The notes under the pieces were generated by a model. The model was not told where the DNA came from. It was given only the letters and a program-made list of their open reading frames with translations, and searched no databases. Source: Methylobacter sp. (GTDB lineage: Bacteria; Pseudomonadota; Gammaproteobacteria; Methylococcales; Methylomonadaceae). Taken from it: a stretch of DNA of 64,000 bases. The stretch spans positions 1-64,000 of the forward strand of contig NZ_JALOCF010000004.1 in assembly GCF_023227905.1 (NCBI RefSeq), in the 5' to 3' direction. The stretch's first letter is position 1; every line of letters begins with the position of its first letter. Of this stretch, positions 43,597-53,460 are shown piece by piece. The position numbers were made by a program, and so were the translations under genes.

Positions 43597-44405
43597 TATC
43601 TACCCCCGAAAAGCTTCCCAAACAGGCCTTTCTTCTCATCAATGAAGCGATGGGGTCTATCTTCGCCCAAATAGCGGGCAACAATATCCGCATAGGCTTG
43701 GCCTGCATCGCTTTTTTCGTCAAGAATAACGGGTGTGCCTGAGTTTGATGCATTTAATACCGATTTTGATTCAGGAATAACGCCGAGTAAATGCAATGAT
43801 AAAATTTCCTGTACGTCATCCACGCTCAGCATTTCGCCTAACTTCACTCTATCCGGCGAGTAGCGCGACAGCAACAGGTATTCCTTAATAGGTTCTTCGC
43901 TTTGTTCGGCTCTGCGTGACTTGCTTGATAAGATACCTAGCATGCGGTCAGAATCCCGCACTGAAGAGACTTCAGGGTTAGTTACAATAAACGCGTCGTC
44001 GGCAAAATACATCGCCAAATGAGCGCCTTTTTCAATGCCGGCCGGAGAGTCGCAGACGATGTACTTAAATTCTTTTTTGAGCTCATCCAAAATTTTGCCT
44101 ACGCCCTCCTGGGTCAGGGCGTCTTTATCGCGAGTTTGCGATGCCGGCAGGATGTACAGCTGATTGCAGTTTTTATCGCGTATCAATGCCTGGTTAAGAG
44201 TCGCCTCGCCGTTGATGACATTGACAAAATCATAAACAACGCGACGCTCGCAGCCCATGATCAAATCCAGATTACGCAAGCCCACATCAAAATCGATGAC
44301 CGCTGTCTTGTGGCCTTTTTTTGCAAGCCCCATGGCAATAGCGGCGCTTGTAGTTGTTTTACCAACGCCACCTTTACCCGATGTTACGACTATGATTCGT
44401 GCCAC
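43596..44405 (-). CDS. minD: Septum site-determining ATPase MinD
   Basis: Membrane-bound ATPase that recruits MinC and MinE. The deviant Walker A GKGGVGKTT is near residue 10; the C-terminal amphipathic helix (KKGLFGKLFGG) binds membrane. The true start is probably GTG at 44405 (VARIIVVTSGKGG), 8 bases after GGAGG. A TTG five codons upstream lies inside that ribosome site and would be wrong. 269 residues fits the family. Confidence 0.97.
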   Translation of the reverse strand: MARIIVVTSGKGGVGKTTTSAAIAMGLAKKGHKTAVIDFDVGLRNLDLIMGCERRVVYDFVNVINGEATLNQALIRDKNCNQLYILPASQTRDKDALTQEGVGKILDELKKEFKYIVCDSPAGIEKGAHLAMYFADDAFIVTNPEVSSVRDSDRMLGILSSKSRRAEQSEEPIKEYLLLSRYSPDRVKLGEMLSVDDVQEILSLHLLGVIPESKSVLNASNSGTPVILDEKSDAGQAYADIVARYLGEDRPHRFIDEKKGLFGKLFGGR

Positions 44406-44433
44406 AAATTTTTCCTCCAAAGAGCAATATAAG

Positions 44434-45222
44434 TTAAATATCTTTAATAACTAAAGTATGGTTTTGTAAATAGATCTGTACGGGCTGATTGAGAACGGCG
44501 CCGTTCAAATCTTCGCTGATCTTATAGTTTCCGGCAATTGAGATAAGCTCAGCCTGTAAATCGGAACAGAAAATACGCGCTTCCGTATTGCCTTGCACAC
44601 CCGCCAGGGCGCGCCCTCTTAGTGAGCCGTAGACATGGATATTACCTTCGGCCAGGATTTCAGCCCCTGCACTGACTTGAGCTAAAATGATTAAATCGCC
44701 GGCAGCATAAATGCGTTGGCCGGAACGGACAGGCTGGGTAAGCAGCACCGTGGATGCAGTAACAGTTTGCGGCTCCGGATCCGCTTCAGGCTTAGGGGCT
44801 TGTTGCTTTTTTGATCCGGAAGTTGCCGCAGTGCTCGCCACACCCGTTCCCGACTGGCTTGCGGCATGCGCACCATCTCTGGCGCTATGGCCGGAATGTG
44901 TGGGGATTCCTAGTTCTAACGCCTGTTGGTTCTGTTGTGCAACACCGCCGCGTATTCCTATCGGCAATAAGCCCAGCTTGCGGATCATGTTGGTGAGACT
45001 GGCGACATCAATGTCGAGATCGAGACTGTTTAGTTCCTGCAAGTCAAACACCAACGGCGAATTTTTGAAAAATTCAGGCGCCAAACGGATTTTTTCTTGT
45101 AATTGCTGTTCGATAGTAATGATATCGTTGCTGGCTAAAACCAAGACAGGCACGGAAAAAGTGCTGCTTTTAAATTCCAATACCGGTAAGTGATGAATGT
45201 TCTGTTGAGAGTCTGTTGACAT
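44434..45222 (-). CDS. minC: Septum site-determining protein MinC
   Basis: Blocks FtsZ ring formation away from midcell. The N-terminal domain (about residues 1-110; FKSSTFSVPVLVLASND) is followed by an Ala/Ser/Gln-rich linker and the C-terminal beta-helix (about 155-262; VRSGQRIYAAGDLIILAQVSAGAEILAEGNIHVYGSLRGRALAG) that binds MinD. First gene of minCDE. Confidence 0.95.
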   Translation of the reverse strand: MSTDSQQNIHHLPVLEFKSSTFSVPVLVLASNDIITIEQQLQEKIRLAPEFFKNSPLVFDLQELNSLDLDIDVASLTNMIRKLGLLPIGIRGGVAQQNQQALELGIPTHSGHSARDGAHAASQSGTGVASTAATSGSKKQQAPKPEADPEPQTVTASTVLLTQPVRSGQRIYAAGDLIILAQVSAGAEILAEGNIHVYGSLRGRALAGVQGNTEARIFCSDLQAELISIAGNYKISEDLNGAVLNQPVQIYLQNHTLVIKDI

Positions 45223-45565
45223 CCGTTAAATCTGGCTAGTCAGGAAGTGCATTGATTCTAACATTGCTGGTAAAAAAAATCATTTTTACAATGTTAATAA
45301 ATAGTTTCTTCAATAGGTTGAAGCGCTTTTAAGATAAGCGCTTGGGATTAAAGCTTTCCGTAACGCTCTGCCTTTGAATATTTCAAGAAGGTATATTTTG
45401 TCTTAATGCCGGCAGATGGGCTGGCGTTGGCTGTAAAAGGGATTTTAAAAATGGTCTTGGTTGTCAAAACCATCTGTTTTATAAGGTGTTTATTGTTTCG
45501 GTGATGCGGTCCAAGCTTGCAATCTTCGGCGTTATCCTTTAACTTACAAATATATCCGTAAAGGC
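45223..45565. other. 343-base divergent spacer between minC and the thiC riboswitch
   Basis: No gene seen; an open frame on the minus strand here overlaps the riboswitch and lacks family features. Two copies of the self-complementary AAGCGCTT (45321-45328 and 45336-45343) form a small hairpin and could be an operator. Promoters for minCDE and thiC must lie here, but no consensus hexamer pair is convincing. Confidence 0.4.
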
Positions 45566-45662
45566 TAGGGGTGCTTTCTTGTTTCCGTGCGTTATATAGG
45601 AACAAGAAGGCTGAGAAAAACCCTTTGAACCTGACCCCGGCTAATACCGGCGTAGGAAAGCC
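45566..45662 (+). promoter_or_regulatory. TPP riboswitch (THI element)
   Basis: Senses thiamine pyrophosphate and shuts down thiC expression. The conserved parts are in order: TAGGGGTGC (45566-45574), a variable hairpin, CTGAGA (45611-45616), ACCCTTTGAACCTGA (45620-45634), and the closing CCGGCTAATACCGGCGTAGGA (about 45637-45657). The ATG of thiC is about 45 bases downstream, so control of translation start is plausible. Confidence 0.95.
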
Positions 45663-45703
45663 GTGACTTCCCTGCGCCATATTGTTTTATTGTTGGAGAT
45701 AAC

Positions 45704-47584
45704 ATGAGCGCTGTCCTTAAAGAAATTACGTCGGCTGAAGCCAGTAGCGTAAAGATTGATTCCTACCCCGCATCGGAAAAAATATATGTTCAAGGCAGCC
45801 GCCCCGACATACAAGTTCCCATGCGCAAAATTACTTTATCCGATACTCCGCTGCATTTTGGCGCGGAAAAAGGCGCAGAAAAAAATCCGCCGCTTTATGT
45901 TTACGATACCTCGGGGGTTTATACCGATCCCAATGTTGAAGTCGACTTAAAAAAAGGCCTTGGCGCCATTCGTTCTGCCTGGATTGCAGAGAGAAACGAT
46001 ACCGAAGAATTGTCCGGTCCCAGTTCGGAATACGGCCGTCAGCGTCTTGATGATCCCGCGACCGCCGAGCTGCGTTTTGAGCATATCCGCAAACCGCGTA
46101 AAGCTAAAGCGGGAAAAAATGTGTCGCAAATGCACTATGCAAGACAGGGCATTATCACGCCGGAGATGGAATTCATCGCCATCCGTGAAAACCAAAAAAT
46201 GGAAGAAATGCACCATTTATGGAAAGACCAGCATCCCGGCGATTCTTTCGGTGCATCCATTCCGGATGTTATTACGCCTGAATTTGTCCGTGACGAAGTG
46301 GCCAGAGGCCGGGCGATTATTCCTTGCAACATTAACCATCCCGAACTGGAGCCGATGATTATCGGTCGTAACTTCCTGGTTAAAATCAACGGCAATTTGG
46401 GTAACTCGGCGGTGACTTCGTCTATCGAGGAAGAAGTCGAAAAAATGCTTTGGGGCATCCGTTGGGGCGGCGACACCATCATGGATTTGTCCACCGGCAA
46501 AAACATCCATGAAACCCGCGAGTGGATTTTGCGCAATTCTCCTGTGCCTATCGGTACTGTGCCTATTTATCAGGCTTTGGAAAAAGTTAACGGCAAAGCT
46601 GAAGACCTGACTTGGGAAATTTTCCGAGACACTTTAATCGAACAAGCCGAGCAGGGCGTGGATTATTTTACGATTCATGCCGGGGTGCGCTTGCATCATG
46701 TGCCGCTTACCGCAAAACGCATGACCGGTATCGTGTCACGTGGTGGCTCGATCATGGCGAAATGGTGTCTGGCACATCACACTGAAAGTTTCTTGTACAC
46801 GCATTTTGAAGAAATCTGCGAAATCATGAAAGCTTACGATGTGGCCTTCTCATTAGGCGACGGCCTGCGTCCAGGCTCAATCTATGACGCCAACGACGCC
46901 GCACAATTCGGCGAACTGGAAACTTTGGGCGAACTGACCAAAATCGCCTGGAAGCATGACGTGCAAACCATGATCGAAGGCCCAGGACACGTGCCGTTAC
47001 ACATGATCAAGGTCAACATGGACAAGCAACTGGAAGAATGCGGCGAAGCGCCATTCTATACCTTAGGCCCGCTGACCACCGACATTGCGCCCGGTTACGA
47101 CCATATTACCTCGGCGATAGGCGCGGCCAATATCGGCTGGTACGGTTGTGCAATGCTTTGCTACGTGACTCAAAAAGAGCATTTGGGCTTGCCGAACAAG
47201 CAGGATGTCCGTGAAGGTATCGTGACTTATAAAATCGCCGCCCATGCAGCCGACTTGGCAAAAGGCCATCCCGGCGCGCAGGCGCGCGATAACGCGATGT
47301 CCAAAGCGCGCTTTGAATTCCGTTGGGAAGATCAATTCAATATCGGCCTGGATCCTGAAAAAGCCCGTGAATTTCATGATGAAACCTTGCCTAAAGAGTC
47401 CGCCAAAGTTGCGCATTTTTGCTCTATGTGCGGCCCGCATTTTTGCTCGATGAAAATCAGTCAGGATGTGCGCGATTATGCGGCGGAAAAAGGCATCCAA
47501 GAAGAAGAGGCTTTGTTAAAAGGCATGGATGAAAAATCCAAACAGTTCCTTGAAGAAGGCGCCGATATTTACCATAAAGTTTAG
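45704..47584 (+). CDS. thiC: Phosphomethylpyrimidine synthase ThiC
   Basis: Radical-SAM enzyme that rearranges aminoimidazole ribotide into the hydroxymethylpyrimidine of thiamine. The 626-residue length is normal. Conserved regions include MHYARQGIITPEMEF near residue 145, EGPGHVPLHMI near 430, and the C-terminal iron-sulfur cysteines in CSMCGPHFCSMK near 570. Preceded by a TPP riboswitch and followed by a terminator, so it forms its own unit. Confidence 0.98.
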   Translation: MSAVLKEITSAEASSVKIDSYPASEKIYVQGSRPDIQVPMRKITLSDTPLHFGAEKGAEKNPPLYVYDTSGVYTDPNVEVDLKKGLGAIRSAWIAERNDTEELSGPSSEYGRQRLDDPATAELRFEHIRKPRKAKAGKNVSQMHYARQGIITPEMEFIAIRENQKMEEMHHLWKDQHPGDSFGASIPDVITPEFVRDEVARGRAIIPCNINHPELEPMIIGRNFLVKINGNLGNSAVTSSIEEEVEKMLWGIRWGGDTIMDLSTGKNIHETREWILRNSPVPIGTVPIYQALEKVNGKAEDLTWEIFRDTLIEQAEQGVDYFTIHAGVRLHHVPLTAKRMTGIVSRGGSIMAKWCLAHHTESFLYTHFEEICEIMKAYDVAFSLGDGLRPGSIYDANDAAQFGELETLGELTKIAWKHDVQTMIEGPGHVPLHMIKVNMDKQLEECGEAPFYTLGPLTTDIAPGYDHITSAIGAANIGWYGCAMLCYVTQKEHLGLPNKQDVREGIVTYKIAAHAADLAKGHPGAQARDNAMSKARFEFRWEDQFNIGLDPEKAREFHDETLPKESAKVAHFCSMCGPHFCSMKISQDVRDYAAEKGIQEEEALLKGMDEKSKQFLEEGADIYHKV

Positions 47585-47590
47585 CACTAG

Positions 47591-47620
47591 AGCCCTTTTC
47601 TTTTGGAAAGGGCTTTTTTA
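47591..47620 (+). terminator. Terminator after thiC
   Basis: AGCCCTTT (47591-47598) pairs with AAAGGGCT (47607-47614), followed by six T. It starts 7 bases after the thiC stop. Confidence 0.85.
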
Positions 47621-47753
47621 TTGTTTTCTTCTCTATAACCCTCGCTTGGCGCATCGTCATATTGTGCCTGCGCAGGGTTTTTCATTTGGTAGAAGAAGGA
47701 ATTCATATACACTTATCCAAAATCAATAATTATCAAAATTTAAGGCAAACACA

Positions 47754-48197
47754 ATGGGCGCTTATCAACATATTTTATTGTCCGTAGATTATGGCGAACA
47801 TGGCGAAGCGGTTGCCCAACGAGCGAAAGCTTTGGCTGAAAAATACCAGGCTAAATTAAGCATTATTCACGTACTGGATAACATTCCGATGCCGGATACC
47901 GGGTACGGCGCAGTGATTTCGTTAACGGAAGATTCGGGCTACGAGTTGCTTGAAGCGGAGAAAACACGGTTGATGCAGGTTGGCGATCAATTAGGCGTCG
48001 CCCCAGCTAACCGTTGGCTAATCTGGGGATCGCCCAAACAGGAGATTGTCCGGCTTGCCGGGCAGGAGCGGATCGATTTGATTGTCGTCGGTTCCCATGG
48101 ACGGCATGGGCTGGCGCTATTATTGGGATCAACCGCAAATAGCGTACTGCATTACGCCGGGTGCGATGTCTTAGCGGTTCGGCTGCGGAACGGCTAA
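47754..48197 (+). CDS. Universal stress protein
   Basis: 147-residue UspA-type protein: HILLSVDYGEHGEAVAQRAKALAEK at the N-terminus and the ATP-binding pattern GSHGRHGLALLLGSTANSVLHYAGCDVLAV at the C-terminus. Function in the stress response is by family only. It stands alone between thiC and the chemoreceptor. Confidence 0.9.
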   Translation: MGAYQHILLSVDYGEHGEAVAQRAKALAEKYQAKLSIIHVLDNIPMPDTGYGAVISLTEDSGYELLEAEKTRLMQVGDQLGVAPANRWLIWGSPKQEIVRLAGQERIDLIVVGSHGRHGLALLLGSTANSVLHYAGCDVLAVRLRNG

Positions 48198-48364
48198 TTT
48201 TAAAACCTGTAATTTTTGTGTGGGCTGAACTGGATCAGATCAAAGATCACAAAAGAAAAAGATGATCAAATAGAATTCCATTGTTAGAAATATTATTCAA
48301 AGTCTGCCGTCGAAGCATGGCCGGTTATCACCAACATTAATAAATTTAATTACATAACTCCATC

Positions 48365-50998
48365 ATGTTTAATAATTTCACCATTAAAATCCGCTTGCTT
48401 TTGATTGTCACTTTTTCGGCTGTGCTGGCGGTTACCCTGGGCGCGATGGGCTTGGTTGGCATGCAAAAATCTAATGCCGGGCTACAAACCGTTTATCTCG
48501 ATAGAGCGGTTCCTTTAGCAGATCTTTCTGAAATTAAGGCAAAGCAACTTGACACTCGCCTGAAAATTGCACATGCCCTTGTTTTTGCGGATGAAAGAGA
48601 TCGGAATCTAAAGATAATAAATGACAATACTGCGATTACCAACACACTATGGGATGCCTACATACAAACTTATCTTACGAATGAAGAAAAAGTACTCGTG
48701 GATGAATTTACTAATGTTAGAGCCAAGTACCTTTCTGAGGGTTTAAATCCCGCTATTGAGTTGATCAAAGCGGGCGACAAGGAAAAACTGGCAGCCCATA
48801 TCCGTGAAAAAATGCGCCCTATCAATCTCGCTGTTCTTGAAAGTATTGATGCTTTAATAAAGTTACAAAAAGATGTCGCGAAACAAGAATATGACGCTGC
48901 TCAAAGTCGTCATCAATTACTACTGAATGTTGGAATAGCCATCGTTGTTCTCGGCGTGACAATCCTGGGTTTGATTGGAATCCTGTTGACTCGTAGCCTT
49001 TCCGGATCATTGAAATCTGCACAGCAGGTGGCTGCGGCTATTGCAGCCGGTGATTTGAGCTCCAGCATTGATGTTGAGAAAACAGATGAAATAGGTGAGT
49101 TGTTGCGTTCGATGAAGCTTATGCAGGATTCGATTAATAATTTTGTCTTGGCCCAAGGCGGCATGGCGAAAAAACATGCCGAAGGTTGGATCCATGAACA
49201 TATCGATGCCAGTCAGTTCCCCGGCACCTACGGTAAGATGGCGAAAGAGCTTAATGGGCTGGTGGCGAGTCACGTTGCAGTAAAAATGCAAGTCGTCGAT
49301 ATTGTCGGTCAATATGCCAAAGGTGATTTTTCCAGGGATATAGATAGTATGCCAGGAGATAAAGCCAAGGTATCAGCCGCTGTAACGAGCGTTAAAACAG
49401 CCTTGCTCGCAGTGAGCAGCGAAATTAAAGACATGGTGGAAGCTGGGGTTCAAGGCGATTTTTCGTGTCGTGTTGATACCGCCGGCTTCGAGTTTATGTT
49501 TAAAGATATTTTGGATGGCCTTAACAGGTTAAGCGAAACCTGTGACGCAGGTTTTGGCGATGTTGAACGTGTCGCCAAGGCCCTGGCTCAAGGCGACTTA
49601 ACGCAAACGATCAGCAAAGATTATCCCGGCACTTTTGGCCAAGTTAAGGAAGCTGTCAATGTCACGGTGGAAAACCTCAAGGACATGCTTGGCAAGATTC
49701 AGGACGCTTCTAATACCATCAGTACTGCGTCTAAAGAAATTGCTGCGGGTAACAATGACCTGTCTCATCGCACTGAAGAACAGGCTGCCAGCTTGGAAGA
49801 AACCGCCGCTAGTATGGAACAGCTGACCTCCACTGTTCAGCAGAACAGCCATAATGCCAAACATGCCAATCGGCTTGCTGTCGGCGCAACCGGCATCGCA
49901 GGCCAAGGCGTCAAAGTGGTTAACGACGTGATTGCGACAATGGCAGACATCAATGAATCGTCCCGGAAGATTGAGGATATCATCTCCGTAATCGACAGTA
50001 TCGCGTTCCAGACCAATATCCTGGCCCTGAATGCGGCTGTGGAAGCGGCCCGTGCCGGAGAACAGGGCCGGGGCTTTGCGGTGGTAGCCGTCGAGGTACG
50101 TAACCTGGCGCAACGCGCTGCTGCGGCAGCCGCCGAAATCAAAGGCTTGATTGGCGATTCGGTAGAAAAGGTTGAAGACGGCACCAAGCTGGTTGCCCAG
50201 GCAGGGAAAACCATGGAAGAAATCGTGAGTTCCATTCGCGGCGTGACGGCCATCATGTCCGAAATCAGTGCCGCCTCGGTTGAGCAAACGTCCGGCATCG
50301 AGCAAGTCAATCAAGCCATCACGCAAATGGATGATGCAACCCAGCAAAATGCCGCATTGGTTGAGCAAGCCGCAGCTGCGGCAGAATCGCTGGAGGAACA
50401 AACGCAAAGTCTGGCAGTTACAGCGTCGCACTTTAAATTGGATGGCAATTCGCACGGTTTTTCTGAATCTTTTAATGCTGATCCGGTACGTATCGTTAAT
50501 CAAGCCAACATGAAAAGTGCACCTGTCGAGAAAGCGCCTTATCAAAATATATCCCTGCCAAGCAATGTCGGGATAGACTTGGATAACGCGCTTGATAAAC
50601 ATTCTGAGTGGAAAGTAAAACTACGTACCGCCATATCAAAAGGCGAAGAAATGGATGCAGCAACGATATCAAGAGATGATTGCTGTGATTTCGGTAAGTG
50701 GCTACATGGCGATATTAAATCTTATCTTGCCCATCAGCCGAGTTATGCGGAATGTGTAACCAAGCATGCGACCTTTCATATCGAGGCTGGAAAAGTCGCT
50801 AACATGATCAATGCAAAAAAATTCAGCGAGGCGGAAGCTATGTTAGGCAACGGATCTCCGTTCGCTTCAGCCTCAAGCGCAGTCGGAGTTGCAATTATGC
50901 GTTTGAAAAAATATTTCAGAGCTCCGGCAAGAGCGGCTGTTGCCAAGCCAAAAAATCAAACAGTGACTGCAAATGCTGATGAGTGGCAAGAGTTTTAG
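48365..50998 (+). CDS. Methyl-accepting chemoreceptor with C-terminal CZB domain
   Basis: 877-residue transducer. One helix near residues 9-29, a four-helix-bundle sensor in the periplasm (about 35-185), a second helix near 190-210, HAMP (about 211-265) with further HAMP-like repeats to about 450. The signalling tip has IDSIAFQTNILALNAAVEAARAGEQGRGFAVVA near 545. The tail (about 735-840) is a CZB zinc domain with DDCCDFGKWLHGDIKSYL and HATFHIEAGKVANMI, which can sense zinc or HOCl by its Cys-Zn. No CheW/CheA lies nearby. Confidence 0.92.
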   Translation: MFNNFTIKIRLLLIVTFSAVLAVTLGAMGLVGMQKSNAGLQTVYLDRAVPLADLSEIKAKQLDTRLKIAHALVFADERDRNLKIINDNTAITNTLWDAYIQTYLTNEEKVLVDEFTNVRAKYLSEGLNPAIELIKAGDKEKLAAHIREKMRPINLAVLESIDALIKLQKDVAKQEYDAAQSRHQLLLNVGIAIVVLGVTILGLIGILLTRSLSGSLKSAQQVAAAIAAGDLSSSIDVEKTDEIGELLRSMKLMQDSINNFVLAQGGMAKKHAEGWIHEHIDASQFPGTYGKMAKELNGLVASHVAVKMQVVDIVGQYAKGDFSRDIDSMPGDKAKVSAAVTSVKTALLAVSSEIKDMVEAGVQGDFSCRVDTAGFEFMFKDILDGLNRLSETCDAGFGDVERVAKALAQGDLTQTISKDYPGTFGQVKEAVNVTVENLKDMLGKIQDASNTISTASKEIAAGNNDLSHRTEEQAASLEETAASMEQLTSTVQQNSHNAKHANRLAVGATGIAGQGVKVVNDVIATMADINESSRKIEDIISVIDSIAFQTNILALNAAVEAARAGEQGRGFAVVAVEVRNLAQRAAAAAAEIKGLIGDSVEKVEDGTKLVAQAGKTMEEIVSSIRGVTAIMSEISAASVEQTSGIEQVNQAITQMDDATQQNAALVEQAAAAAESLEEQTQSLAVTASHFKLDGNSHGFSESFNADPVRIVNQANMKSAPVEKAPYQNISLPSNVGIDLDNALDKHSEWKVKLRTAISKGEEMDAATISRDDCCDFGKWLHGDIKSYLAHQPSYAECVTKHATFHIEAGKVANMINAKKFSEAEAMLGNGSPFASASSAVGVAIMRLKKYFRAPARAAVAKPKNQTVTANADEWQEF

Positions 50999-51009
50999 TG
51001 AGTGTGTTT

Positions 51010-51033
51010 GGGGCGACCAGAGATGGACGCCCC
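51010..51033. terminator. Bidirectional hairpin between convergent chemoreceptor and mazG
   Basis: GGGGCG (51010-51015) and CGCCCC (51028-51033) pair, with an inner CCA/TGG stem. T-rich sequence follows on the plus side. It sits exactly in the short gap between two converging genes. Confidence 0.55.
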
Positions 51034-51045
51034 GCTTTGTTTGAC

Positions 51046-51846
51046 CTATTTTTTGCTTAAGGCTTGTTTTGCCTGATCCCATAAAGCATCCAATTCGGCC
51101 AGTTCGCAGTCTTTCAGGTTCAGGCCGGATGCTTTAACTTGCTGTTCTATATGCTGAAAGCGTCTGGAGAATTTTTTAGTGCTTTCCTTAAGTGCGACTT
51201 CGGCATTGACATTCAAATGGCGAGCCAAATTGACGGCCACCAGCAACAAATCGCCGATTTCTTCCTGAATATGCGCCTGATCCCCGGATTGCCAGGCTTC
51301 TTTGACCTCATCCAGTTCTTCCAGTACCTTATCGAAAACAGGTAGCGCATCCGGCCAATCAAAACCGTGGTTTGCCGCGCGATCCTGTATTTTTTCGCAT
51401 TCAATCAATGCCGGAAGATTGCGGGCCACGCCTGATAACACGCTTTCTTGTTCCTCGGCTTTGTTTTTTCCCTGGCGCTCGATGGCTTTCGCCTGTTCCC
51501 AGGCCTGGTGACGCTCTTCATCGGTAGTAAAAACGGCATCGGAAAATACATGCGGGTGGCGGCGGATTAGCTTGTCGCAAATACCTTCCGAGACCTGTTC
51601 AAAAGTGAACAGCCCTTGTTCTTCCGCAATCTGGGAATGGAACACCACCTGTAACAGCAGGTCGCCTAACTCCAGGCGCAAATCATCCAGGTCATTGCGT
51701 TCAATCGCATCGACGACTTCGTAGGCTTCTTCGATCAGGTAAGGAATCAAGCTGGTGAAATCCTGTTTGACATCCCATGCACAGCCCTCTTCCGGGTGAC
51801 GCAGTCGCGACATGATGTCTAATAGTTTTTGGGTGTTTTTTAGCAT
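51046..51846 (-). CDS. mazG: Nucleoside triphosphate pyrophosphohydrolase MazG
   Basis: Hydrolyses NTPs and dNTPs to monophosphates. Two MazG repeats are present. The first has WDVKQDFTSLIPYLIEEAYEVVDAI and LRLELGDLLLQVVFHSQIAEE near residues 25-75; the second has VLEELDEVKEAWQ and IQEEIGDLLLVAVNLARHLN near 175-220. Glutamates that bind Mg are present in both. 266 residues is normal. Confidence 0.95.
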   Translation of the reverse strand: MLKNTQKLLDIMSRLRHPEEGCAWDVKQDFTSLIPYLIEEAYEVVDAIERNDLDDLRLELGDLLLQVVFHSQIAEEQGLFTFEQVSEGICDKLIRRHPHVFSDAVFTTDEERHQAWEQAKAIERQGKNKAEEQESVLSGVARNLPALIECEKIQDRAANHGFDWPDALPVFDKVLEELDEVKEAWQSGDQAHIQEEIGDLLLVAVNLARHLNVNAEVALKESTKKFSRRFQHIEQQVKASGLNLKDCELAELDALWDQAKQALSKK

Positions 51847-52023
51847 GGAGGCTTGTTGTAATCTGGTAAGGGGAGATTATGAGGTAAGCGTAACCCGACA
51901 CAACAAAAAGCAGTGCCGGGTTGGTTAGGCGGATTTTGACAGACTTTATAAGTTGCCTTAAATCTTATCCTTATTTATCGGTCAAATCCATAGCATTCGC
52001 GTTAACTGCCGAGCCGTTGAGAA

Positions 52024-52956
52024 TTAAAGCGAAGCCCCGAAATTTTCGCGGTACCGTTGTTTGAAGCTATCCATATCGAAGGCATGATTTTGGGTGCCGT
52101 TATTTTCGATTTTAATAGCGCCCAGCAACGAAGCAATCCTGCCGGTCACTTCCCAATCCAATTCATTCATCAGTCCGTATAAAAGTCCGGCGCGATAAGC
52201 ATCGCCACACCCTGTCGGGTCGAGTATCGCTTTGGGTTTGGCTGCCGGAATAGTAATGCACTGGCCGCGGGTATAAATTAGGGAACCTTGGCCGCCCAGC
52301 GTAATAATCAGTGCGTCAACCCGCTCAGCCATTTGCTCCAGCGATAGGCCGGTACGTTCCTGCATTAACTCGGATTCATAGTCATTCAATGTGACCCAGG
52401 TAGCTTGATCTATAAACTTAAGCAGTTCTTCGCCGTTAAACATCGGCATGCCTTGGCCCGGATCGAAAATAAACGGTATATTCAATTCCGCGAACTGCTC
52501 GGCATGCAATTGCATGCCTTCCTTGCCGTCGGGCGAGACGATGCCGATGCTGATTTTTCGGTCAGTCGGGACTGAATTTAAATGTGAAAAGTTCATTGCG
52601 CCGGGATGGAATGCCGTAATTTGGTTAGCCTCTTCATCGGTAGTGATGTAGGCTTGGCCGGTATAGCTGTTGTCCAGGATTTGAATGTACTCAGTGGATA
52701 ACTGGTTTTGAGCCAGCCATTGGGCATACGGCTCAAAATCATGCCCGACTGTCGCCATGATCAACGGTTCTTCATCCAGCAATTTCATGTTGTAGGCAAT
52801 GTTGCCGGCACAACCGCCGTATTCGCGGCGCATTACCGGAACCAGGAACGATACATTCAGGATGTGGATTTTTTCCGGCAAAATGTGATGCTTAAACTTA
52901 TCATGAAAGACCATGATAGTATCGTAAGCCATAGATCCGCATATTAATGCACTCAT
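52024..52956 (-). CDS. PfkB-family carbohydrate kinase
   Basis: Ribokinase-like sugar or nucleoside kinase of 310 residues. From ATG at 52956 (MSALICGSMAYDTIMVF) it has YGGCAGNIAYN near residue 48 and the catalytic DPTGCGDAYRAGLLYGL near 250, with the conserved Asp. AAAGGA precedes this ATG; the longer frame from 53055 crosses into dgkA. The substrate cannot be named; adenosine or ribose are candidates. Confidence 0.88.
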   Translation of the reverse strand: MSALICGSMAYDTIMVFHDKFKHHILPEKIHILNVSFLVPVMRREYGGCAGNIAYNMKLLDEEPLIMATVGHDFEPYAQWLAQNQLSTEYIQILDNSYTGQAYITTDEEANQITAFHPGAMNFSHLNSVPTDRKISIGIVSPDGKEGMQLHAEQFAELNIPFIFDPGQGMPMFNGEELLKFIDQATWVTLNDYESELMQERTGLSLEQMAERVDALIITLGGQGSLIYTRGQCITIPAAKPKAILDPTGCGDAYRAGLLYGLMNELDWEVTGRIASLLGAIKIENNGTQNHAFDMDSFKQRYRENFGASL

Positions 52957-53018
52957 TGTGTTCTTTCCTTTTTTTGCTAGTAATGTATGTAATGTCGCAG
53001 ACTGCCGGGAGCAGTCGC

Positions 53019-53378
53019 TTAAAGTAAAATTAACGCCCAAGTCACGGCTGCCCAAGCCAGTGACATCATAACAGCGGCCGAGCCAATATCCTTGGCGCGC
53101 CCCGATAATTCATGATGCTCAAGGCCGACCCTGTCAACTACGGCCTCAACCGCTGAATTTAATAGTTCGACCAGCATCACTAAAACGATGCTGCCGATCA
53201 ACAGCAATTTCTCAATAGAGTTTTCCCCCAACCAGATCGCCAGAGGGGTTGTTATTGCAAACAGGAGGACTTCCTGTCTGAATGCTTCTTCATGCGTCCA
53301 GGTCGCTTTAAAACCGGCAACAGAGAAGTAGCAGGCATTAATCAGGCGTTTAAGGCCTTTTGCGTTTTGGTTTGCCAT
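53019..53378 (-). CDS. dgkA: Diacylglycerol kinase
   Basis: Small inner-membrane kinase that recycles diacylglycerol to phosphatidic acid. 119 residues with three helices and the motif EAFRQEVLLFA near 32, NSAVEAVVDRVG near 73, and RAKDIGSAAVMMSL. Lies upstream of the PfkB kinase with a 62-base gap. Confidence 0.95.
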   Translation of the reverse strand: MANQNAKGLKRLINACYFSVAGFKATWTHEEAFRQEVLLFAITTPLAIWLGENSIEKLLLIGSIVLVMLVELLNSAVEAVVDRVGLEHHELSGRAKDIGSAAVMMSLAWAAVTWALILL

Positions 53379-53460
53379 TATTTGTACGAATATTTGTAAA
53401 TGAAAAAGTAAATATTACACAGATATGTGTGTCAGCTTCGTTACAAGTAAATAAAACGGG

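Noticed and set aside
45348..45680. 110-residue minus-strand frame upstream of thiC
   Set aside because: It overlaps the TPP riboswitch, has no ribosome site or family pattern, and its composition is not protein-like.
49598..50602. 334-residue minus-strand frame inside the chemoreceptor
   Set aside because: It is opposite the highly conserved MCP signalling domain and has no recognisable protein features, so it is a shadow frame.
52957..53055. N-terminal extension of the PfkB-family kinase
   Set aside because: The extra 33 codons run into dgkA, and a clear ribosome site precedes the ATG at 52956.
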